Below, piece after piece: positions 57,937 through 64,000 of a stretch of DNA of 64,000 nucleotides. The position numbers and the translations under genes are program-made. The stretch is from contig DLGD01000019.1 in the NCBI GenBank assembly GCA_002482505.1, positions 46,081 to 110,080 on the forward strand, written 5' to 3'. This DNA is from Christensenella sp. UBA7703. Its GTDB lineage: Bacteria; Bacillota; Clostridia; Christensenellales; CAG-138. Position 1 is the first letter of the stretch. The number at the start of each line of letters is the position of its first letter. The notes beneath the pieces are model-generated. The model saw only the letters and a list, made by a program, of their open reading frames with translations. It made no database searches and was not told where the DNA came from.

Positions 57937-59550
57937 ATGGAACCCATCTACATTACGGGACACCGCAATCCGGACACGGACTCCATCGTTGCCGCGATCT
58001 CCTATGCCATGCTCAGAAACGCGTTGGGTGATCGCGCCTATACTGCGGCGCGCATCGGCGAACTGAGCGACCAGACCGAGATGCTGCTCAACAAGTTTGA
58101 CTTTCCTGCGCCGAAGATGCTGCATACCGTGCGTACGCAGGTTTCCGATTTGGATTATGACACGCCTCCCATCCTCTCCGCCGCGGTCAGCGTCTATCAC
58201 GCCTGGCAAACCCTTGCGACGGACACGCTTGTCGTGCCGACCCTGCCCGTCACCGACGAGGACGGGCGGCTCTACGGCATGCTCACGCCGGAAGAGATTG
58301 CGACATATGACATGCGTTTCATCAAGAGCAGCCGAATCGAGGGAATTCCGCTCTTCAATCTTCTCGCAAGTCTCGACGGCAGGCTTATTCACGCCAAAGC
58401 GGAACAGACCGCACTCTCCGGTACGCTTGTTATCTCGCTGCCAACGCACGCGGGACTTCCGGAGATTTCCAGCGACAGCGTCGTTCTCTGCGGCAACCAG
58501 CCGGAGGTAATCCGCCTCGCGCTTGAACAAAAGGCCGCCGCCATCATCGTTTGCGAAAGCGAGGTACCGGAGACGCTCCTCGCCGGAACACACGAGTCCT
58601 GTGTGATCTCTACGCCGTTTGATGCATTTGCCGCCTCGCGGCTTGCGATTCTCTCCGTTCCCGTTTCGCGCATTTGCCGGCGGGAAAATCTCGTCTCCTT
58701 CCACTTGACGGATTATCTCGACGACGTACGCGAAGCAACGCTGAAATCACGCTTTCGCAGTTATCCGATTCTGGACGAAAACGACCGTGTGGTCGGCACG
58801 CTCTCCCGCTTCCATCTGCTGCGCCCAAAGAGAAAGCGCGTCGTACTCGTGGATCATAACGAACTGCATCAGTCCGTGCCCGGGCTGGAGCAGGCGGAGA
58901 TTTTGGAGATCATCGACCACCACCGTCTTGCCGAGGTGGAGACGGATGCACCCGTCTATGTCCGCAACGAACCGGTCGGCAGCACCTGCACCATCATTAC
59001 GAGCATGTTTTTTGAACGCGGTGTGATGCCGAGCAAGAAACTTGCGGGCCTGCTCGCCGCCGCAATCGTCACCGACACCATCGTGTTTAAATCCCCAACG
59101 AGCACCGCCGTCGACCGCGCAATGGCTCAGCGCATGGCAAAGATTGCCGGACTCTCGCTGGAAACGCTCGGGCAGGAGATCTTCTCCGTTTCCCCGACGG
59201 ACGGCACCGACCTCGAAACCCTCTATTTCACGGACTTTAAACAGTTCCAGATCGCGGGTCATTCCATCGGGATCTCGCAGATTACTTCGCTGGATACCGA
59301 GGCGCTCTCCGCGCAAAAGCAGGACTTCATTACCCTGATGGAGCGGGAAACCGCGCAGCACAGCTATGATATGATGCTATTGATGCTCACGGACGTGCTC
59401 AAGGAAGGTACGCTGCTCATCGCGGTTGGCGACCTAGACTCCGTGGAGCATGCGTTTAACGTTTCATTCAAAGACCACGCAGCGTTTTTGCCGGGAGTCA
59501 TCTCCCGCAAGAAGCAGATCGTGCCCGCGCTCTCGCTCCTCTGGGGCTGA
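57937..59550 (+). CDS. manganese-dependent inorganic pyrophosphatase with CBS/DRTGG insert
   Basis: Family II (DHH) pyrophosphatase that cleaves pyrophosphate. The 537 residues have the DHH-phosphoesterase N-part (GHRNPDTDS, 8-16) interrupted by an insert of about 250 residues: CBS 1 (VSVYHAWQTL, TLPVTDEDGRLYGMLTPEE), a DRTGG-like domain, and CBS 2 (SRFRSYPILDENDRVVGTL). After it come VLVDHNE, IIDHHR and the DHHA2 part. In this subfamily adenine nucleotides bind the CBS pair and regulate activity. GGAGG precedes the ATG. A TGS/kinase gene follows 76 bases downstream. Confidence 0.94.
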   Translation: MEPIYITGHRNPDTDSIVAAISYAMLRNALGDRAYTAARIGELSDQTEMLLNKFDFPAPKMLHTVRTQVSDLDYDTPPILSAAVSVYHAWQTLATDTLVVPTLPVTDEDGRLYGMLTPEEIATYDMRFIKSSRIEGIPLFNLLASLDGRLIHAKAEQTALSGTLVISLPTHAGLPEISSDSVVLCGNQPEVIRLALEQKAAAIIVCESEVPETLLAGTHESCVISTPFDAFAASRLAILSVPVSRICRRENLVSFHLTDYLDDVREATLKSRFRSYPILDENDRVVGTLSRFHLLRPKRKRVVLVDHNELHQSVPGLEQAEILEIIDHHRLAEVETDAPVYVRNEPVGSTCTIITSMFFERGVMPSKKLAGLLAAAIVTDTIVFKSPTSTAVDRAMAQRMAKIAGLSLETLGQEIFSVSPTDGTDLETLYFTDFKQFQIAGHSIGISQITSLDTEALSAQKQDFITLMERETAQHSYDMMLLMLTDVLKEGTLLIAVGDLDSVEHAFNVSFKDHAAFLPGVISRKKQIVPALSLLWG

Positions 59551-59626
59551 GTGCACCAAATCCGCGCGCAGGGCAACATCGTTCGTTCGCACCCGGCGCG
59601 CCTGCTTTCAAGGAGGAACCATACCT

Positions 59627-61339
59627 ATGCAACTCATCATCGACGGCATCACAACTGAAGCTGCCGCGGGCGAACGCCTGCTGGATATCGTCCGCCGATT
59701 GGGCTTAGACAGTACGGACTTAAAAACACGCCCGCTCGCCGCGAATATCGCAGGGGAAACCTTTACACTCAACTACGCACCACTGCGTGAAGCGGGCGCC
59801 GCCGCAAACCCGCGCGTGACGCTGAGGCAGGCGATGCGCGCGGCAAACGGCACCGTAACCCTTTTGCGTTATGACAGCGCGCGCGGCAACCGCGTCTATG
59901 AGCGCACGATGCTCTTTGTGTTTTTGCTTGCGATGCGTGAACTCTATCCAAAGACACGGGTGCGCATCAACTACGCCGTCGGTGCGGGGTTGTTTGCCAG
60001 CGTGGGCGATAGCATGCGCCTGAGCCAACAGGACGTTGACCGCATCAAAAAGGCGATGCGCGAGATTGTCAACGCCGACTTGACGCTGGAGCGGAAACGC
60101 CTGGACATCGACGATGCGATCGATTTCTTTTCCGCAGACGGGCAGGAGGACAAGGTTCGCCTGCTGAAATACCGCCAGTTTTCGTTCTTTGACGTGTATC
60201 GGCAGGACGACTATGTCGACTATTTTTATGGCGAGATGGCCCCCAGCACCGGCTATGCCTCGGTCTTTGATCTTCAGGCGCAAAAAGGCGGGCTACTTTT
60301 ACTCCGCCCTTCTTCGGAAGACCCGAACAAACCCGCAAAGCACGTTTCCCTTCCCCGACTCGCCAGCGTGTTTTCCGAAAGTGAGGAATGGGGCAATCTG
60401 ATGCACTGCGCCGTGGTTGCAGACCTCAACGACATGGTGCTCAGCGGCGAGATCCGCACGCTGATTCGCGTCAACGAGGCGCTGCATGAAAAACGCTTTG
60501 CCCAGCTTGCGGATGAGATCATCAACCGCGGGACGCGGGCGATTTTGATCGCCGGCCCTTCCAGCAGCGGGAAGACCACGAGCGCAAACCGCCTCTGCAC
60601 CCAGCTGCGCGTACACGGCAAAACGCCGGTGCTCGTCTCGCTGGACGACTACTACCTCAACCGCGAACAGCTCAAGCCCGGGCCCGATGGATCGATTGAC
60701 CTTGAGGATATCGCAACCCTCGACATCGCGCAGTTTCAGGAGGACCTCACCCGCCTGCTGCATGGCGAAGCGGTGGAACTGCCGAAGTTTGACTTCGTCC
60801 ACCAGCAACGCTGCGCCGTTGGACATACGCTGCGCATCGACGAAAACACGCCGCTGGTCATCGAAGGCCTGCATGGGTTAAACCCGCAGTTGTTGCCGGA
60901 TGCCGTGGATAAAAAACTGATCTTCCGGCTCTACGTTTCCGCGCTGACGACGCTCAACCTGGACGACCACAACCGCGTGCCGACGACGTATCTTCGCCTC
61001 CTTCGCCGCATGGTGCGCGATCACGAGACGCGCGGCGCCTCTGTTGAACGTACGCTTTCCATGTGGGACAGCGTCCGCGCAGGCGAAGAAAAATGGATTT
61101 TTCCATTTCAGGAAGACGCAGATGCAATCTTCAACACAACGCTCATCTATGAGCCTGCCGTGCTGAAAAAACATATTTTTCCGCTCCTGAGTGCCGTGCA
61201 GCCGGAAAGTGTCTATTATGACGAAGCGCGCTCCATCGTCAAGTTTTTGAATTACTTTGTGGAGGCAAATGTGGAGGATGAAATCCCGCCGACCTCCATC
61301 CTCCGTGAATTTGTAGGCGGCAACACGTTTTACCGCTAA
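59627..61339 (+). CDS. TGS-containing uridine-kinase-like nucleoside kinase
   Basis: A 570-residue protein with an N-terminal TGS-like domain (LIIDGITTEAAAGERLLDIV) and threonyl-tRNA-synthetase second-domain-like region (LFVFLLAMRELYPKTRVRI). A C-terminal P-loop kinase has Walker A GPSSSGKT (310-317), LVSLDDYYLNREQ and DLEDIATLDIAQF, as in uridine kinase/phosphoribulokinase. This architecture is common in Clostridia and Thermotogae and is annotated as nucleoside kinase; substrate unknown. AGGAGGA precedes ATG 59627. Confidence 0.9.
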   Translation: MQLIIDGITTEAAAGERLLDIVRRLGLDSTDLKTRPLAANIAGETFTLNYAPLREAGAAANPRVTLRQAMRAANGTVTLLRYDSARGNRVYERTMLFVFLLAMRELYPKTRVRINYAVGAGLFASVGDSMRLSQQDVDRIKKAMREIVNADLTLERKRLDIDDAIDFFSADGQEDKVRLLKYRQFSFFDVYRQDDYVDYFYGEMAPSTGYASVFDLQAQKGGLLLLRPSSEDPNKPAKHVSLPRLASVFSESEEWGNLMHCAVVADLNDMVLSGEIRTLIRVNEALHEKRFAQLADEIINRGTRAILIAGPSSSGKTTSANRLCTQLRVHGKTPVLVSLDDYYLNREQLKPGPDGSIDLEDIATLDIAQFQEDLTRLLHGEAVELPKFDFVHQQRCAVGHTLRIDENTPLVIEGLHGLNPQLLPDAVDKKLIFRLYVSALTTLNLDDHNRVPTTYLRLLRRMVRDHETRGASVERTLSMWDSVRAGEEKWIFPFQEDADAIFNTTLIYEPAVLKKHIFPLLSAVQPESVYYDEARSIVKFLNYFVEANVEDEIPPTSILREFVGGNTFYR

Positions 61340-61365
61340 TCAGCAAAATAGCAAATGACACAATT

Positions 61366-61405
61366 CCGCCACCCTGCCGGACAGAACCGCAGAGGTGGCG
61401 GTTTT
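61366..61405 (+). terminator. terminator after the nucleoside-kinase gene
   Basis: CCGCCACC (61366-61373) and GGTGGCGG (61394-61401) form a stem around a 20-base loop, followed by TTTT. Confidence 0.75.
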
Positions 61406-61536
61406 GCATGCGGGTTGTCTATCCCTGTTTTTGAAATAAATGTCAGTTTTTACACAATCATATATACAATTTTCACAAAAAGTCGGCGATTTCGTAACAA
61501 TCTAGTTAAGAAAGAGAAAACGATTCCTTACGCTTG

Positions 61537-61565
61537 TTGACTTTAGCAAGCTACATTCGTATGAT
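61537..61565 (+). promoter_or_regulatory. promoter of the LPQTG protein-sortase operon
   Basis: -35 TTGACT (61537-61542), a 17-base spacer, and -10 TATGAT (61560-61565). The leader is about 60 bases. Confidence 0.7.
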
Positions 61566-61632
61566 GGTATCAGTCCATGAAACTCCCGTTTCATCCGAAT
61601 CCGACGCTCCGACAAATTAGGAGGAAAGACAA

Positions 61633-63009
61633 ATGAAGAAAAACATGCTTCTCAAAGTGGCGGCTGTACTTTCGGTACTCATGCTCGCCCTGGTTATCAC
61701 CGCCGTACCCGGAACAGCACATGCGCTGATCACCGGTGTCACAATTGCACCGGGTGCCGGACAGAGCTATACCATCCCCGTCGGCGGTACGGTCGATCTG
61801 ACTGCCACCGTTGCCGGAACGCCGGATGGTGTTGATCCCTTGACTTATAGCTGGGCGCAAAACAGCGTGACCAATGTATCGCTGACCTCGACAACTACCG
61901 CGGCCACCACGGTTCGCGGTCTTGTTCCGGGAACAACGACGCGTCTTACCGTCACGGCGACCGACCCAACCGGGCCAATCAGCGTGACCAACTATGTTGA
62001 TATCACGGTTACTGCCATGACACTCAGCAACTCGACCCTCGCCCTCAACGGCGGCGCCACCCAAACACTCACCGTCAACAATGTCTCATCCGGAAGCATC
62101 ACCGAATGGACTACCAGCAATGCCAATGTGGCAACTGTGAGCTCTTCCGGCCTCATCAGCGCAGTTGGTGCTGGTACAGCGACCATTTTTGCGAAGAACA
62201 CACCTGACACCGGCAGTGTTCAGACCGCTGGTTGTGTGGTGACTGTCTCTCCGATCATCACGATTACCCCGGCAACGCAGAACATCACCGCGGCCAACAC
62301 CGCAGGTTCGATTCAGCTCAAGGTTGAATACGGTGGAGATCTGATCACCGGCGCATCCACCGTCTCTTGGGCAAACAGCAACGCGACGGCAGGCGCCCTG
62401 ACCGTGGCCCCGACCGCGTTTACCGTAGTGAATCCGACCACGCTGACCTGCACGGCAACGTTTGTCTCCAACTCCACGGGCATAAACGCGAGCAGCAACA
62501 TCACCGCGACGATCTTCGGCGCCGCTTCATTTACCACGTCGAAAGTCTCGGCCGTCAACGTCCGCACCGCACGCTATCTCACCATTGAAGGCGACGCGAC
62601 GCTGAACAAGGACGACCGCTATGGCGACTATACCCTCACCCTCCATGAAGCCAACGGTACCGTCGTCAACGACAGCACCAGCACGGCGCACTGGAGCTGG
62701 TCTTCCTCCTACCTCTCCGTCTCTAACGCGGCGCTGAACGCAGACCGCGCGAAGATGATCAACGGCGTTGCGAAGATTCAGCTGTATGCCCGTTACAACA
62801 CCCCTTCGAGCGGTACCCGCGTGTATGCCTGGCTCAACAGCGACTCGGGCAACAAAGTGTACTCCACCGTTGTGATCTCCGGCCTCAGCTCGCTTCCGCA
62901 GACGGGTCAGGATATGACGATGATCTATATCATGGGCGGTGGAGCCGTTGCGCTTCTCGCCGCAGCGGGGGTTTGGTATGGCATCCGTAAAAAACGTACC
63001 GCCGCGTAA
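61633..63009 (+). CDS. LPQTG cell-wall-anchored protein with Ig-like domains
   Basis: A 458-residue surface protein: signal peptide (LSVLMLALVITAVPGTAHA), a PKD/Ig-like module (GGTVDLTATVAG), a Big_2-like module (MTLSNSTLALNGGATQTLTV, SSSGLISAVGAGTATIFA), a third module, and a C-terminal sorting signal with LPQTG (421-425), a hydrophobic helix and basic end (IRKKRTAA). Sortase should cleave after Thr and attach it to the wall. GGAGG lies 11 bases before the ATG. The next gene, a sortase, starts inside its last codons, so the two are a matched pair. Confidence 0.92.
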   Translation: MKKNMLLKVAAVLSVLMLALVITAVPGTAHALITGVTIAPGAGQSYTIPVGGTVDLTATVAGTPDGVDPLTYSWAQNSVTNVSLTSTTTAATTVRGLVPGTTTRLTVTATDPTGPISVTNYVDITVTAMTLSNSTLALNGGATQTLTVNNVSSGSITEWTTSNANVATVSSSGLISAVGAGTATIFAKNTPDTGSVQTAGCVVTVSPIITITPATQNITAANTAGSIQLKVEYGGDLITGASTVSWANSNATAGALTVAPTAFTVVNPTTLTCTATFVSNSTGINASSNITATIFGAASFTTSKVSAVNVRTARYLTIEGDATLNKDDRYGDYTLTLHEANGTVVNDSTSTAHWSWSSSYLSVSNAALNADRAKMINGVAKIQLYARYNTPSSGTRVYAWLNSDSGNKVYSTVVISGLSSLPQTGQDMTMIYIMGGGAVALLAAAGVWYGIRKKRTAA

Positions 63010-63943
63010 GCGGGGAGAGACGAGCGGACTGCCTTCCATCCGTGAAGAACATCACGAATCCACCGCAAAAAACCGCCGTGAGCTGCGCGCAATCCGCGCG
63101 CTCGGGCTCACTGCGATCCTGCTTGGCATTGTTGCCTTGGTTTTGCTCGGCGTAAAGCTCTTTGAAGGGCAGGCCGCAGCAAACAACGCAAATGCGCTGT
63201 TGGAAGCATATAAAGCACAGGCAACGGTGCTTCCAAACACTGCCAGCCCATCACCGGAGGCCACACAGGGCGCAACGGACGAACCGATTGCCACACCTGA
63301 GCCAACCGACGAAGAGTTTGAGCAGACGGACGAAAACGCGGACGCGAGCGCTGCGGCAGATGCAAACCAGCATCTCGCCAACGATGGCTCGGTCACCGCA
63401 AATTCGGAATCCGGCGAATATGTGCAGCAGGATGCGCCAGAGCAGGTTTCGAACCTCGATAAAATCATCCAGAAAATCGTCAAGGCCACCGGCGACAATG
63501 GCATGATCGGTATTCTGGAGATTCCGGAGATCAATCAGGAGTTGCCCATTATCGGCAAATGGTCATACGACCTACTCAAGATTTCGATCTGCCGCTACAA
63601 GGGTCCGGACCCGAATGAAGACGGCAACCTCGTATTAATCGGTCACAACTACAAAAGCGGCGCGCACTTTGGTGACCTTGACAAGCTCTCGGTCGGGAGC
63701 GAAATCTTCCTCACCAACACCAAGACAGGCGAGCGTATCCGCTATGAAGTGTATCAGATTAAGCACATCGCGCCTGACGCGTTTAGCGCACTGAAGTCCT
63801 ATCACGGAGACGCAGGACTCACGCTCATGACATGCCGGAGCAACGGCACAAACCGCTTGCTCCTGCGCTGTGAACAAAAAGAGGCTGAACCGACACTCAC
63901 TTCGTCGGTCACTCCGACGAAAACCCCAATCAAAACGCCCTGA
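62978..63943 (+). CDS. sortase family transpeptidase
   Basis: Membrane-anchored cysteine transpeptidase that links LPXTG proteins to the wall. The 321 residues have one N-terminal transmembrane segment (about 44-62), an Asp/Glu/Ala-rich linker (about 85-155), and a sortase barrel with catalytic His in LVLIGHNYKSGAHF (H223), Cys in LTLMTC (C286), and Arg R293 or R297 in RLLLRC. Starting at 62978, it overlaps the LPQTG gene by 32 bases. A GCGGGGG ribosome binding site fits. The class is unclear; the TLxTC pattern resembles sortases A and D. A Pro/Thr-rich tail is an addition. Confidence 0.9.
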   Translation: MASVKNVPPRKRGETSGLPSIREEHHESTAKNRRELRAIRALGLTAILLGIVALVLLGVKLFEGQAAANNANALLEAYKAQATVLPNTASPSPEATQGATDEPIATPEPTDEEFEQTDENADASAAADANQHLANDGSVTANSESGEYVQQDAPEQVSNLDKIIQKIVKATGDNGMIGILEIPEINQELPIIGKWSYDLLKISICRYKGPDPNEDGNLVLIGHNYKSGAHFGDLDKLSVGSEIFLTNTKTGERIRYEVYQIKHIAPDAFSALKSYHGDAGLTLMTCRSNGTNRLLLRCEQKEAEPTLTSSVTPTKTPIKTP

Positions 63944-64000
63944 GTGTACACAAACAAAGCACCCGCTGGAGAAAACACAGTGAACCTGTAAAGTAAAAGT

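Noticed and set aside
1..64000. CRISPR array
   Set aside because: No regularly spaced direct repeats of 24-40 bases were found. The repeated strings present are irregular and palindromic.

Overview
The window is one contiguous stretch of a bacterial chromosome. It looks like a moderately GC-rich, Gram-positive anaerobe of the Clostridia (Bacillota). The evidence is the dnaX-ybaB-recR cluster, holA next to comEC, the prmA-rsmE-mtaB-HIT run, rsfS with nadD, an LPQTG surface protein beside a sortase, an ECF thiamine S-component behind a TPP riboswitch, mostly strong GGAGG-type ribosome binding sites, and families such as DUF436 and the CBS-domain pyrophosphatase. There is no rRNA, CRISPR array, insertion sequence or phage module. 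No species can be named from the sequence alone.

Layout. 1-8.3 kb: a DEAD-box helicase (5' end missing), tRNA-Arg(CCG) inside an unusual hairpin region, radA with an anchored propeller-like protein, dnaX-ybaB-recR, mutY. 8.4-9.8 kb: DUF436 protein, a roughly 230-nt structured RNA with its own promoter, and a four-CxxC zinc-ribbon protein. 9.9-14.7 kb: an arsenic/metalloid operon (arsR, ArsP-like permease, redox-active thioredoxin-like protein, acr3, CoA-disulfide-reductase/rhodanese fusion), with a broken cysteine-rich reading frame directly behind the permease. 14.8-25.3 kb: pepT, membrane proteins including a ferritin-like/VIT1 fusion, a 978-residue surface protein, rsfS, a nadD-yqeK fusion and a phosphohexomutase.

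25.4-26.8 kb is a distinctly AT-rich island holding HicA toxin, HicB antitoxin and a SecB-like chaperone, that is, a toxin-antitoxin-chaperone (TAC) cassette with its own promoter, two palindromic operators and a terminator. This is the most distinctive accessory system in the window. 26.8-43.7 kb: thiT with TPP riboswitch, rqcP-ispDF, two tandem paralogous exported peptidase-like proteins, uvrB with two Dabb proteins, holA, comEC, prmA-rsmE-mtaB and HIT. 43.9-53.2 kb: an esterase/acyltransferase/DUF6320 trio, lgt, a DUF4190-like protein, leuS, an MFS transporter and a TVP38 protein. 53.9-64 kb: tsaD, a DUF1461 protein, DegV, CBS-type pyrophosphatase, a TGS/uridine-kinase-like protein, and an LPQTG protein overlapping its sortase.

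Three non-coding themes recur. (1) A dispersed palindromic repeat built on GGGCGGAT-N-(A/C)TATCCGCCC or close variants occurs in several intergenic gaps. (2) Five genes (mutY, holA, comEC, MFS, TVP38) have a -10 hexamer exactly 6-7 nt before ATG and no Shine-Dalgarno, which predicts leaderless mRNAs. (3) Two clusters of DnaA boxes lie about 15 kb apart, away from any dnaA gene in view. Starts were chosen by ribosome binding site where possible. All family assignments are from motif recognition, without database searches.
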